A DNA stretch of 64,000 nucleotides from JAFALK01 sp036500605 (GTDB lineage Bacteria; Pseudomonadota; Gammaproteobacteria; Burkholderiales; Burkholderiaceae_C): NCBI GenBank assembly GCA_036500605.1, contig DASYBU010000029.1, positions 124,001 through 188,000 of the forward strand, written 5' to 3'. The position numbers and the translations under genes are program-made. Below are positions 34,781-43,286 of this stretch, in pieces (position 1 is the stretch's first letter; each line of letters begins with the position of its first letter). The notes beneath the pieces are model-generated. The model saw only the letters and a list, made by a program, of their open reading frames with translations, had not been told where the DNA came from and made no database searches.

Positions 34781-36148
34781 CGCCATTCTGATCCCATCGC
34801 CGCCATTGCCACCGCTCCCGGGCGTGGCGCCGTTGGCATCGTGCGCGTCTCCGCGCGAGTTCCGCTAACTCCCATCATCGACGCCATCTGCGGCCGCCCG
34901 TTGCGCGCGCGCGAGGCTCATTACCTGCCGTTCCTGGATGCACGGGGCCAAGCCATCGATCACGGCCTGGCCTTGCATTTCCCCGCTCCGCATTCGTATA
35001 CCGGCGAGCATGTGCTCGAGCTGCAGGCTCACGGTGGCCCCGTCGTCTTGCAACTGCTGCTGGCACGATGTCTGGAAGCCGGTGTCGAACTGGGATTGCG
35101 CCTGGCCGAACCGGGCGAATTCACCCAACGCGCCTTCTTGAACGGGAAGCTCGACCTGGCCCAGGCCGAGGCCGTGGCCGATCTGATTGACGCGAGCACC
35201 GAGGCCGCTGCGCGCAGCGCCGGCCGCGCACTCTCCGGTGCCTTGTCCGCCGAAGTGGGCGTGCTGCGAGATGCCTTGATCAAGCTGCGCATGCTGGTCG
35301 AGGCGACGCTCGACTTTCCCGAAGAGGAAATCGACTTTCTTCAACAAGCCGATGCCCTGGGCCAGCTCGCCAGGCTGACGGCGCAGCTCGACGCAGTGCT
35401 GGACCGCACGCGCCAAGGTGCCCTGCTGCGCGAAGGCATCAAGGTCGTGCTCGCCGGTCAGCCCAACGTGGGCAAGAGCAGCCTGCTCAATCTGCTGGCC
35501 GGCGCCGAGCTGGCCATCGTCACGCCGATCGCCGGCACCACACGCGACAAGGTCAGCCAGACCATCCAGATCGAAGGCGTGCCACTGCACATCAGCGATA
35601 CGGCAGGCTTGCGAGACAGCGTTGATGAGGTCGAACGCATTGGCGTCTCGCGCAGCTGGGATGCGATCGCCGATGCCGATGTGCTGCTGTTCCTGCACGA
35701 CCTCACGCGTGTCGGCGATGCGGACTACGAAGCCGAAGACCGCCGCATCAATGCACGCCTGGGCACCGTGGCGCCCGAACGGATCTTGCAAGTCTTCAAC
35801 AAGTCAGACGCGGTGCGGGAGGCGAAGTTGCCCGAAGGCGCGCTCACGCTGTCAGCCAAGTCAGGCGCCGGTTTGAACGAGCTGCGCCAGCGGCTGCTGG
35901 AGTTGGCGGGCTGGCACGCCGTACCCGAGGGCTTGTTCATCGCGCGTGAGCGCCACGTGCATGCCTTGCAACGCACGCGCTCGCATCTGGCTCAGGCCCG
36001 CTATGTCGCCACGCAAAGCCCGCCGGCGCTCGATCTGCTGGCCGAAGAGCTGCGCCTCGCGCACGACGCGCTGGGCGAGATCACCGGCGCATTCTCGGCC
36101 GACGAACTGCTCGGCGAAATCTTCAGCCGTTTCTGCATCGGCAAGTAG
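34772..36148 (+). CDS. mnmE: tRNA modification GTPase MnmE (458 aa)
   Basis: With MnmG it makes the 5-(carboxymethyl)aminomethyl group on uridine 34 of certain tRNAs. The N-terminus IAAIATAPGRGAVGIVRVS binds the folate cofactor. The embedded Ras-like G domain has G1 GQPNVGKSS (about 230), G2 TTRDK, G3 DTAGLR (about 275), G4 NKSD (about 343), and the protein ends with the essential CIGK. The ATG at 34772 gives the expected N-terminus, though it lies in an inverted repeat and lacks a ribosome site. Its partner mnmG is in this window at 60-62 kb. Confidence 0.98.
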   Translation: MLSRHSDPIAAIATAPGRGAVGIVRVSARVPLTPIIDAICGRPLRAREAHYLPFLDARGQAIDHGLALHFPAPHSYTGEHVLELQAHGGPVVLQLLLARCLEAGVELGLRLAEPGEFTQRAFLNGKLDLAQAEAVADLIDASTEAAARSAGRALSGALSAEVGVLRDALIKLRMLVEATLDFPEEEIDFLQQADALGQLARLTAQLDAVLDRTRQGALLREGIKVVLAGQPNVGKSSLLNLLAGAELAIVTPIAGTTRDKVSQTIQIEGVPLHISDTAGLRDSVDEVERIGVSRSWDAIADADVLLFLHDLTRVGDADYEAEDRRINARLGTVAPERILQVFNKSDAVREAKLPEGALTLSAKSGAGLNELRQRLLELAGWHAVPEGLFIARERHVHALQRTRSHLAQARYVATQSPPALDLLAEELRLAHDALGEITGAFSADELLGEIFSRFCIGK

Positions 36149-36152
36149 CGGG

Positions 36153-37388
36153 TCAGGGCCCGGCGGCCTGCAAAGCCGCGCGATGCAAGCTCGTCATGTG
36201 ATACGGCTCAGGCTGATCATCCGTGCAGTCAGCGTTCTTGCAGACCGCGCTGTACCAACCGCCGTTCTTGTTGTCGATCAGCTGCCTGCGGATCAGGCCG
36301 AGCGTCTGGTCATAGCGGCGCCAGAGTTCGCGGCGCTCGCTGCTGGAGGCCGCGGCAATCAAGGCGTGCAGGCATTCGGCCTGTTCCCAATAGCCTTTGT
36401 CGCGCTCCACGGCCCCGTCGGGATAGATGCGGTTGAAGGCACCGCCATCAATCTCGTCGTAACCGTTCTGCAGCGCGTATTGCAACAAGCGGTCGGACAC
36501 CGCCGCGTAGATCGGCGAGATGCTGAGCCGTGTAGCGCTTTGCAGCAGATGCACCCATTCAAACTGATGGCCGACATCGATGTAGCCGCCCTTCTCACGC
36601 GTGGGCAGGGGCTTCCAGTCGCTGTCGTACCACTCAGGAATGCGTGCGCTGCCATCGGGCAGGCCCTGCATCAGCTTGTTGATCACGAAGTCGCCCATCG
36701 AGCGCGCGGCGGCGCGGGCTTGCGGGTCGTCGGTCGCTTCGACCAAGGCGAGCAGAGCCTCGAACATGTGCATGACCGGGTTCTGGGTACGCTCGGGAGA
36801 CTCGGGCTTGAAATCGCGCGTGGTCACCTCGACCAGGCCGCCGTGCACATCGAGCAGCCCTTGCGCGATCTCTTGCCAGGCGGCGAGGGCGGCCGTCTTG
36901 TAGCGTTTCTCGCCGGTGACGCGCGCCATCTGCGCCAGGGCCAGCAGCGCTGCGGCTTGGCCATAGGAACGCTTGCGATCGGCGACCACGCGCCCGTCTT
37001 CGGCCACCACATTGAAGAAACCGCCTTGCAGCGGATCGTGGAAATGCTCGAGCAGGAAATCGGCGCCATGCGCGGCGGCATCCAGGTAACGGCGGTCCTT
37101 CGAGATCTCGTAGCCGATGATCATCGAATAGACCAGCCGGCCCTGCATCGTGAGTTCGAGCTGCGGCTGGTCGGCCGGCGTCGGGACCCATGCCCGATTG
37201 ACCTGCGTTCTGAATAGCCCCGAGGGCCTCGGCGCCACAGTCACCCAATGCGACAACACGCCATCCATCAGCGCCTTGCGGTGCCAGGCCGCGTCAATGG
37301 CCTTGTCGGGCGCACCGGCGCGTTCGCAGGCGCTCAGCAAGGCGCTGCTGCAGACAATGACGCTGATCCAACGGGTTAGCGAGGCCAC
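36153..37388 (-). CDS. N-acylglucosamine 2-epimerase (AGE)-fold lipoprotein (411 aa)
   Basis: The N-terminus is a lipoprotein signal with lipobox LLSAC (Cys at about residue 21), so the protein is membrane-anchored outside the cytoplasm. The rest has the (alpha/alpha)6 barrel look of AGE/cellobiose-epimerase/mannose-isomerase proteins: SYGQAAALLALAQMARVTG, NPVMHMFEALLALVEATDD, GHQFEWVHLLQ, KGYWEQAECLHAL, and YHMTSLHRAAL at the C-terminus. Sugar isomerisation or epimerisation is therefore likely, but a lipobox is unusual for this mostly cytosolic family. It is convergent with mnmE (4 bases apart). Confidence 0.8.
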   Translation of the reverse strand: MASLTRWISVIVCSSALLSACERAGAPDKAIDAAWHRKALMDGVLSHWVTVAPRPSGLFRTQVNRAWVPTPADQPQLELTMQGRLVYSMIIGYEISKDRRYLDAAAHGADFLLEHFHDPLQGGFFNVVAEDGRVVADRKRSYGQAAALLALAQMARVTGEKRYKTAALAAWQEIAQGLLDVHGGLVEVTTRDFKPESPERTQNPVMHMFEALLALVEATDDPQARAAARSMGDFVINKLMQGLPDGSARIPEWYDSDWKPLPTREKGGYIDVGHQFEWVHLLQSATRLSISPIYAAVSDRLLQYALQNGYDEIDGGAFNRIYPDGAVERDKGYWEQAECLHALIAAASSSERRELWRRYDQTLGLIRRQLIDNKNGGWYSAVCKNADCTDDQPEPYHMTSLHRAALQAAGP

Positions 37389-37429
37389 GCGAGGATATTA
37401 GCTGCGCCGCATGGCTCGCACCCCTCAGA

Positions 37430-37849
37430 TCACTGTGGCGCGGATTTGCCCACCATCCAGTGGACCCCGAACTTGTCCACCACCATGCCGAAGAGCGGGG
37501 CCCAGAAGGTCTTGCTCAGCGGCATGACGATGTTCCCGCCGTTGGCCAGCGCATTGAAGGCGCGCTGCGCCTCGGGCTCGTCGTCGCAATCGAGCGAGAC
37601 GGAGAACCCCTTGAAGGTGGCTTCTCCCTTGCAGTCGCCGTCAGACATCATGATCAGCGCGCCGCCTATCAGCAGCGAGGCATGCATGATCTTGTTCTCG
37701 CTGCCCGGCGGCAGCATGCCCGGTGGTGGCGGCTGCGGGCTGTCGCTGTTGCGCATCATCATCTGCACCTCCGCGCCGAGCGCGGACTTGTAGAAGTTGA
37801 TCGCCTCTTCGCAGCGGCCGTTGTAGAAGAGATAGGGATCGATTTTCAT
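37430..37849 (-). CDS. VOC-family (PhnB/glyoxalase-like) protein (139 aa)
   Basis: A cytosolic protein of the vicinal-oxygen-chelate superfamily, PhnB-like subgroup: it starts MKIDPYLFYNGRCEEAINFY and contains KSALGAEVQMMMR, IMHASLLIGGALIMMSD and a closing TFWAPLFGMVVDKFGVHWMV. These match the 'DUF1428/3-demethylubiquinone methyltransferase-like' annotations, whose real substrates are unknown. Length is normal. It lies 16 bases upstream of the M13 peptidase gene's end, on the same strand, and may be cotranscribed with it. Confidence 0.85.
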   Translation of the reverse strand: MKIDPYLFYNGRCEEAINFYKSALGAEVQMMMRNSDSPQPPPPGMLPPGSENKIMHASLLIGGALIMMSDGDCKGEATFKGFSVSLDCDDEPEAQRAFNALANGGNIVMPLSKTFWAPLFGMVVDKFGVHWMVGKSAPQ

Positions 37850-37865
37850 CTTGCTTCTCCTGGTG

Positions 37866-39929
37866 TCACCAGACCTTGCAGCGCTTGTCGTCCGGCTTGC
37901 TCATCTTGGAACCCGGCCTGCAGGCAAAGGCCTTCTGGAACGCGGGCATGTTCACCACCACACCGTTGATGCGGTAGGCGCTGGGTGAATGGGGGTCGGT
38001 GCGTGCATGCACGCGCGCATATTCGGGCCGTTTGTCGCCGCAATCCCATTGCGCGAAGCCCACAAAGAAGCGCTGCTCGGGTGTGAGGCCGTCGCGCGTG
38101 TCGAGCGTCATGTTGGCCACATGGGCCTTCCAGGCAGAGTAAGCCAGGATCAGGCCGCCCAGATCAGCGAGGTCTTCACCCAGGGTAAGGCGGCTGTTGA
38201 TCTTGATGTCGTCCACGACCGTGTAGCCGCCGTATTGCTTGACCACACAGGCGGCGCGCTGCTCGAAGGCCTTGCCGTCGGCGGGCGTCCACCAGTTCTT
38301 GAGGTTGCCCTGGGCATCGAACTGGCGGCCTTCGTCGTCAAAGCCGTGGGTCAGTTCATGGCCGATCGTGCCGCCGGTGTTGCCGTAGCTGGGCGCATCG
38401 TCGAGCTTGTCGTCGTAGAGCGGCGGCTGAAGGACGGCCGCGGGGAAGTTGATGTCGTTCATCTGCGCGTCGTAGTACGCGTTGACGGTCTGCGGCGTCA
38501 TGTTCCACTCGCCGCGCTCCAGCGGCTTGCCGATCTTGGCGAGCTGGCGCTGCATCTCGAAGGTGTTGCCGCGCTGGACGTTGCCGACGAAATCGTTGCG
38601 CGAGACTTTGAGCGCGCTGTAGTCGCGCCAGCGATCGGGATAGCCGATCTTGTTGACGATCGCATGCAATTTTTCGCGGGCGCGCACCTTGGTCTCGGCG
38701 CTCATCCAGCTCAGGCGATCGATGCTCATGCCCATCTCGGTCTCGATCTCGCGGGTCATCTGCTGCGTCTTCTCCTTCAGCGCGGGGCTGAAGTTCTCGC
38801 GCACGAATTCTTCTCCGAGCGCTTCACCCATCTGCGCGTCGATCAGCTGCACGCAGCGCTTCCAGCGCGGCTTCTGCGCGGGTGTGCCGAGCAGGGTCTT
38901 GCCGAAGAAGTTGAAGTTCAGCGTGGCCAGATCCTGGCTCAGCAAGGGCGCCTGCGTGCTGGCCAGTTGCCAGCGCAAATAGGTGCGGATCTGCGGCAGC
39001 GTCATTTGCGCCAGGCGCGCGTTCAAGGCCTTGAAGAAGGCCGGCTCGGTCACGTTGTAGTCGTTCAGATCGGCGGGGACACCGAGCGCTCGGCGATAGG
39101 CCGCCCAGTCAAAGCCCGGCGTGAGCGCCTGCAGGGTCCTGGCGTCGAAGGCGTGGGCGATCTTGTAGGGGTCGCGGCGGTCGACCGGCGCGAGCGATGC
39201 GCGAGCCAGCGCGGTCTCCGTCGACAGCACGACCTTTGCGGATTGGGCCGCTTCGGCCGGGCTTTCGCCCAGGGCCATGAACATCTGCTCCACATGCGCG
39301 AGGAACTGCTCGCGCAGCTTCACGGATTTGGCATCGCCGCGCAGGTAGTAGTCGCGCTCGGGCAGACTCAGGCCGCCAGCGCCAGCGAAGGCGATCAGCT
39401 TGCTGGAATCCTTGAAATCCTGGCCCGAACTGAAGCCGAAGAAGAAGCGGCTGCTGCCCGTGGCCGTTTGCAAGGCGGCGATCAGGGCGGGCAGATCCTG
39501 TTTGCTCTGCAGGCCGTCAATGCGGTTCAGCAGCGGACGCAGCGGCGCCAGTCCCTGGCTGTCTGCAGCCTGCTGGTCCATGCATGCCGCGAAGTAGTCG
39601 CCCATCAAGGCCTGGTTGGCGCTGCGCTCAGCCCCACCGGCCGCGAGCTTGTTGAGCGTGCCCCACAGGTAGCGCTGGTTCTCGTTGGCCATCTTGGCGT
39701 AGACGGACCAGCGCGGCTGATCGGCCGGGATCGGGTTGTTCTTGTTCCAGTTGCCACAGGCGAAGCGGTAGAGGTCTTCGCAGGGGTCGACGCTGCGATC
39801 CATCGCGCTGGTGTCGAGGCTCGGCGTGTAAGGCAGCTTGTCGAGGGGCTGGGCCTCGTCGGCGTGCGCGCTGAAAACGGCGGCGAGGGTCAGTGCCGTC
39901 AACAGTCGGCTGAGGTGATGCGTTGGCAT
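37866..39929 (-). CDS. M13-family zinc metallopeptidase, neprilysin/PepO-like (687 aa)
   Basis: An exported endopeptidase. The ATG at 39927-39929 is chosen because a signal peptide follows (LLTALTLAAVFSAHADE). The zinc site is GHELTHGFDDEGRQFD (HExxH near residue 524), with the third ligand Glu in GEDLADLGG (near 586), and the substrate-binding NAYYDAQMNDINFPAAVLQPP lies before it. The N-terminal DPCEDLYRFACGNWNKNN and the C-terminal PEYARVHARTDPHSPSAYRINGVV are characteristic, and the closing C-x-V/I-W motif is present (CKVW). Length is normal. It is divergent from the DUF2242 lipoprotein gene. Confidence 0.95.
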   Translation of the reverse strand: MPTHHLSRLLTALTLAAVFSAHADEAQPLDKLPYTPSLDTSAMDRSVDPCEDLYRFACGNWNKNNPIPADQPRWSVYAKMANENQRYLWGTLNKLAAGGAERSANQALMGDYFAACMDQQAADSQGLAPLRPLLNRIDGLQSKQDLPALIAALQTATGSSRFFFGFSSGQDFKDSSKLIAFAGAGGLSLPERDYYLRGDAKSVKLREQFLAHVEQMFMALGESPAEAAQSAKVVLSTETALARASLAPVDRRDPYKIAHAFDARTLQALTPGFDWAAYRRALGVPADLNDYNVTEPAFFKALNARLAQMTLPQIRTYLRWQLASTQAPLLSQDLATLNFNFFGKTLLGTPAQKPRWKRCVQLIDAQMGEALGEEFVRENFSPALKEKTQQMTREIETEMGMSIDRLSWMSAETKVRAREKLHAIVNKIGYPDRWRDYSALKVSRNDFVGNVQRGNTFEMQRQLAKIGKPLERGEWNMTPQTVNAYYDAQMNDINFPAAVLQPPLYDDKLDDAPSYGNTGGTIGHELTHGFDDEGRQFDAQGNLKNWWTPADGKAFEQRAACVVKQYGGYTVVDDIKINSRLTLGEDLADLGGLILAYSAWKAHVANMTLDTRDGLTPEQRFFVGFAQWDCGDKRPEYARVHARTDPHSPSAYRINGVVVNMPAFQKAFACRPGSKMSKPDDKRCKVW

Positions 39930-40029
39930 GAGGCTCGGAATATCTGAAGTGTCGAGATTCTGGCCCAGCCGAGGGGTCCTTCCAAAAGCCATGTCCGCTC
40001 TTCAGGGGGCATTCAGGCGACACGGGATA

Positions 40030-40632
40030 ATGTCGAAATCCATGAAAAAGCCGCTTTTGCCCCTTTCCTGCCTGCCGCGACCGTTCTTGCCGTCTGTGCT
40101 CGCCCTGTTGCTGGCAGGGGGATTGAGCGCCTGTGACACGCCCTCGCTGGCGCAAAAGCGCGTCGATCAGGTCTACCTGAACGAACAGTTCAAGCCCGAC
40201 GAAACCTTCTCGCGCCTCTTCGATGCGAATGTGATCGATGCCTGCGAGGCGGCGCGCCGCGCGCTGCTCAGCCAGGGCTACGTGATCTCTTCACCCCAGC
40301 AGAAGGGCCTGGTCAATGCCGTCAAGCGCTTTCAGCCCGAGGGCGAGGTGCATGTGGAGATCACGTTCAACGTCGTCTGCGTCAGTGACGGCAAGGGCGG
40401 CGATCTGGCAACCGCCTATGTGTCAGCGCAACAAGACCGTTATGTGATCAAGCGCAGCAGCAATTCGACCAGCATTGGCGTCAGCGCGATCGGCTCGATC
40501 TCGGTGCCGATGTCCTCGCAACAGGATTCGATGGTCAAGGTGGCCTCGGAGACGATCCCGGCAGGATCTTTCTACGACCGCTTTTTCTCCTTGATGCAGA
40601 CCCTCTTGCAGGACACGGCCGGCGACAAGTGA
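40030..40632 (+). CDS. DUF2242-family lipoprotein (200 aa)
   Basis: The start at 40030 (MSKSMKKPLLPL) places a lipoprotein signal with lipobox LSAC (Cys at about residue 36); an ATG at 40042 is an equally good start. The mature part matches DUF2242, a family found mainly in Burkholderiales: FDANVIDACEAARRALLSQGYVI, VNAVKRFQPEGEVHVEITFNVVC, YVSAQQDRYVIKRSSNSTSIGVS and VKVASETIPAGSFYDRFFSLM. No function is known. It is probably an outer-membrane lipoprotein of about 17 kDa. Confidence 0.85.
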   Translation: MSKSMKKPLLPLSCLPRPFLPSVLALLLAGGLSACDTPSLAQKRVDQVYLNEQFKPDETFSRLFDANVIDACEAARRALLSQGYVISSPQQKGLVNAVKRFQPEGEVHVEITFNVVCVSDGKGGDLATAYVSAQQDRYVIKRSSNSTSIGVSAIGSISVPMSSQQDSMVKVASETIPAGSFYDRFFSLMQTLLQDTAGDK

Positions 40633-40700
40633 GCCCGGCCTGGCGCGAGCAGCGCCCCGCTTGAACCAAGGGTTAGCACCTACGCGACAATAGCGCCCTT

Positions 40701-41804
40701 ATGAGCCAAGTCCTGCACACCGCCTCCTGCGGCTTTGAGTCCGCCTGCCGCATCCCCGCCTTGCCCGAAGGACATCGCAGCCGCGGTCTGCATGGGCACA
40801 GCTATTTCGCCACGGTGCGCGCAGCGCTCCCTGAGGGCTGGGCGCCGTTTCCGGGCGCGGAAGTGGAAGAGCTGCGCCGCCGCTTGCAGGCTTGCATCGA
40901 GCCGCTCGATCACGCACTGCTGAACGAACAGTTGGAACAGCCGACCGACGAGAACATCGCGCGCTGGATCCGCGGCCGTCTGGAGAACGAGTTCGGCGTG
41001 CCCGGCATCCAGCAGGTCGGCATCCAGAGCACAGCGCATTCGGGCGTGGATCTCGACGCCTCGGGCCAGGCCCATGTCTGGCGCCGCTACCGCTTTCAGG
41101 CAGCGCATCAGTTGCCCAACGTGCCGGCCGGCCACAAGTGCGGCCGCATGCACGGCCACGGTTTTGAAGTGATCCTGCATGCCAACCAGGACTTGGGCGA
41201 GCGTGACCTGAGTGTCGACTATGACCATCTCGACGAGGTCTGGGCGCCGTTTCACATGCTGTTGAATTTCCAATGCCTGAACGGCATCGAAGGCCTGGGG
41301 AATCCGACGAGCGAGGTGATTTCCTCGTGGCTCTGGGACAAGCTCAAGCCGCTCTTGCCCGAGCTTTCCTGGGTCACCGTCTACGAGACCGGTTCCTGCG
41401 GCGCCAATTTCGATGGCCGCAATTACCGCATCTGGAAAGAGATGACGCTCGACAGCGCCATCCAGCTCAAGCGCGCACCGGACGACCATCTGCTGCGTGG
41501 CATTCATGGTCACACCTACACCTTGCGCCTGCACCTGAGCGCGCCGCTCGATGCGGTGATGGGCTGGACCGTCGACTTCGGCGACGTGAAGACCTTGTTC
41601 GATCCGATCTTCAAGGCGATCGACCATCGCCCGCTTTATGAGATCGCCGACTTGCCTGATGGCGATACCGCAAGCCTCGCTGCCTGGGTGCTGAGCAAGG
41701 GCGCGGCGGCGCTGCCGCAGATCGATCGTGTGGACATGTATGAGACGCGCGGCAGCGGATCGATCGTGTTCGGATCCCGTTTGGAAGAGTTGATTCCGGT
41801 ATGA
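40701..41804 (+). CDS. queD: QueD-like protein with three tandem 6-pyruvoyl-tetrahydropterin-synthase folds (367 aa)
   Basis: 6-carboxytetrahydropterin synthase makes CPH4 from dihydroneopterin triphosphate for queuosine. This protein is three times the usual length (about 120 aa) and repeats the fold. Domain 1 (about 1-125) has RGLHGHSYF. Domain 2 (about 126-245) has the full QueD signature FQAAHQLPNVPAGHKCGRMHGHGF with the catalytic Cys near 146, and VTVYETGSCG. Domain 3 (about 246-367) has LLRGIHGHTYTL, VDFGDVK and VDMYETRGSG. Only domain 2 keeps the Cys, so domains 1 and 3 are probably structural or substrate-binding. The immediate neighbour is queE. A -10-like ACAATA lies about 10 bases before the ATG. 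Confidence 0.88.
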   Translation: MSQVLHTASCGFESACRIPALPEGHRSRGLHGHSYFATVRAALPEGWAPFPGAEVEELRRRLQACIEPLDHALLNEQLEQPTDENIARWIRGRLENEFGVPGIQQVGIQSTAHSGVDLDASGQAHVWRRYRFQAAHQLPNVPAGHKCGRMHGHGFEVILHANQDLGERDLSVDYDHLDEVWAPFHMLLNFQCLNGIEGLGNPTSEVISSWLWDKLKPLLPELSWVTVYETGSCGANFDGRNYRIWKEMTLDSAIQLKRAPDDHLLRGIHGHTYTLRLHLSAPLDAVMGWTVDFGDVKTLFDPIFKAIDHRPLYEIADLPDGDTASLAAWVLSKGAAALPQIDRVDMYETRGSGSIVFGSRLEELIPV

Positions 41805-41888
41805 CGCAGACCGAGCGCCGGGCCGCCCCTAGCCGGGCTGCATCCCCGTGGGAGATCTGCTCATGTACCCATGAGATGAGGGGCTGAC

Positions 41889-42521
41889 ATGTACGCCGTG
41901 AAGGAAATGTTCTACACGCTGCAGGGCGAGGGTGCGCAAGCGGGCCGCGCGGCGGTGTTCTGCCGCTTTGCGGGCTGCAATCTATGGAGCGGCCGCGAGC
42001 AGGATCGCGCCGCCGCGGTCTGCAATTTCTGCGACACGCAGTTCGTCGGCACCGATGGGCAGAACGGTGGCAAGTTCGCGACCGCCGAGGCGCTGGCCGA
42101 TGCCGTCGCTTCGTTCTGGCCTGCCGGCAATCCAGGCCGGCCTTATGTGGTCTGCACGGGCGGCGAGCCGCTGCTTCAGCTGGATGAAGCCGCCATCGAC
42201 GCTTTGCATGCGCGCGGCTTCGAGGTGGCCGTGGAAACCAATGGCACGCAGCCGGCGCCCAAAGGGCTGGATTGGATCTGCATGAGCCCCAAGGCGGATG
42301 CCAAGCTCGTGCTGACGAAAGGCCATGAGCTGAAGCTCGTGTATCCGCAAGCCTTGGCACGCCCCGAGCGTTTTGCGGATCTGGACTTCGAGAACTTCTT
42401 CCTGCAGCCGATGGACAGCGTGCTCAAAGCCCAACACACACGCGAGGCGATTGCCTATTGCATGGCGCATCCGCAGTGGCGCTTGTCCATCCAGATGCAC
42501 AAGATTGTCGGCATCGATTGA
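41889..42521 (+). CDS. queE: 7-carboxy-7-deazaguanine synthase QueE (210 aa)
   Basis: A radical-SAM enzyme that contracts CPH4 to 7-carboxy-7-deazaguanine in the queuosine pathway, the step after QueD. The iron-sulphur cysteines are C30, C45 and C48 in the atypical CX14CX2C spacing known for the Burkholderia-type QueE. YTLQGEGAQAGRAAVFCRF at the N-terminus, CTGGEPLLQLD and VETNGTQPAPKGLDWICMSPK are conserved. It follows the queD-like gene by 84 bases on the same strand. A short dyad CTCATG-TACC-CATGAG lies just before the gene. Confidence 0.95.
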   Translation: MYAVKEMFYTLQGEGAQAGRAAVFCRFAGCNLWSGREQDRAAAVCNFCDTQFVGTDGQNGGKFATAEALADAVASFWPAGNPGRPYVVCTGGEPLLQLDEAAIDALHARGFEVAVETNGTQPAPKGLDWICMSPKADAKLVLTKGHELKLVYPQALARPERFADLDFENFFLQPMDSVLKAQHTREAIAYCMAHPQWRLSIQMHKIVGID

Positions 42522-42540
42522 GTCGCGGAAGCGCAATTAA

Positions 42541-42563
42541 AAAGGGAGCCACCGGCTCCCTTT
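42541..42563. terminator. Bidirectional terminator between queE and ompW
   Basis: AAAGGGAGCC (42541-42550) and GGCTCCCTTT (42554-42563) form a perfect 10-bp stem with a 3-base loop, with A's on the left and T's on the right. It can end transcription of queE on the plus strand and of the OmpW gene on the minus strand. Confidence 0.9.
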
Positions 42564-42583
42564 TGCTTTCCGAGATCGCAATC

Positions 42584-43258
42584 TCAGAAGGTGTAGCCCA
42601 GGCCCAGTTGGACAGCGGTCGGGTTCAGCTTGGTCTCGATCGTCTGACCCGTGCTCAGGCTGCCGGTGGTCTTCAGGAAGGTCTTGTTGACCGCCAGATC
42701 GACCGACCAGTTGCCCCAGACGCGGGTGACCACGCCCAGTTCAACCACTGAACCGAACTTGTTCTTCATGTTCATCACGGTCGGGTTGGACGGCGTGCCG
42801 CCGGTCAGCGCGTTCAGCGCTTCGGTGCCCTTGGAATCGAAGAACTTGGCGTAGGTACCGCCCAGACCCACATACGGGCGCACGCGGTCTTGCGCCGCGC
42901 CAAGGCGGTACTGCACGAGCAGCGTGATCGGCAGCGCCTTGACGGTGGCCAGAGTGCCCACGCCTTCGATCGAACCCGCACCGACCACCTTGTGCTTGAA
43001 CGGAAGCCCCAGCGGCAGATCGATGGCGATGTTATCGGTCCACATATAGGTGATGCCGCCCGAGAACTGCGAGGCACTCTTGATGTCGACACGGGTGTTG
43101 GGCAGGCTCGGTGCGCTCAGGTTGCCGCTGGTCACGTCGGGGATGATCGTGCTGCCGCCGGCGCGCAGGGTGAACGTGCCCGCCGATTGCGCTTGCGCGC
43201 TACCAGCGAAGAGGGCTGCGAAGGTCAGAGCGGCCAGGCCGAAGTACTTTGTTTTCAT
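42584..43258 (-). CDS. ompW: OmpW-family outer-membrane protein (224 aa)
   Basis: An eight-strand beta-barrel porin-like protein of the outer membrane. The ATG at 43256-43258 starts a signal peptide (MKTKYFGLAALTFAALFAGSAQA). Barrel strands follow with the family features GGSTIIPDVTSGNL, FSGGITYMWTDNIAIDLPLGLPFKHKV, LPITLLVQYRLG, VRPYVGLGGTYAKFF and the C-terminal LGLGYTF ending in Phe, as outer-membrane barrels require. OmpW proteins are linked to small hydrophobic molecule uptake and stress responses. It lies downstream of the GDSL lipoprotein gene. Confidence 0.93.
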   Translation of the reverse strand: MKTKYFGLAALTFAALFAGSAQAQSAGTFTLRAGGSTIIPDVTSGNLSAPSLPNTRVDIKSASQFSGGITYMWTDNIAIDLPLGLPFKHKVVGAGSIEGVGTLATVKALPITLLVQYRLGAAQDRVRPYVGLGGTYAKFFDSKGTEALNALTGGTPSNPTVMNMKNKFGSVVELGVVTRVWGNWSVDLAVNKTFLKTTGSLSTGQTIETKLNPTAVQLGLGYTF

Positions 43259-43286
43259 GATGGATGTCTCCTGGTGTGGCGGCCGG

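Noticed and set aside
40633..41888. preQ1 riboswitch before the queD-like or queE gene
   Set aside because: The short leaders lack the preQ1 aptamer pattern; only a small CTCATG/CATGAG dyad is present.
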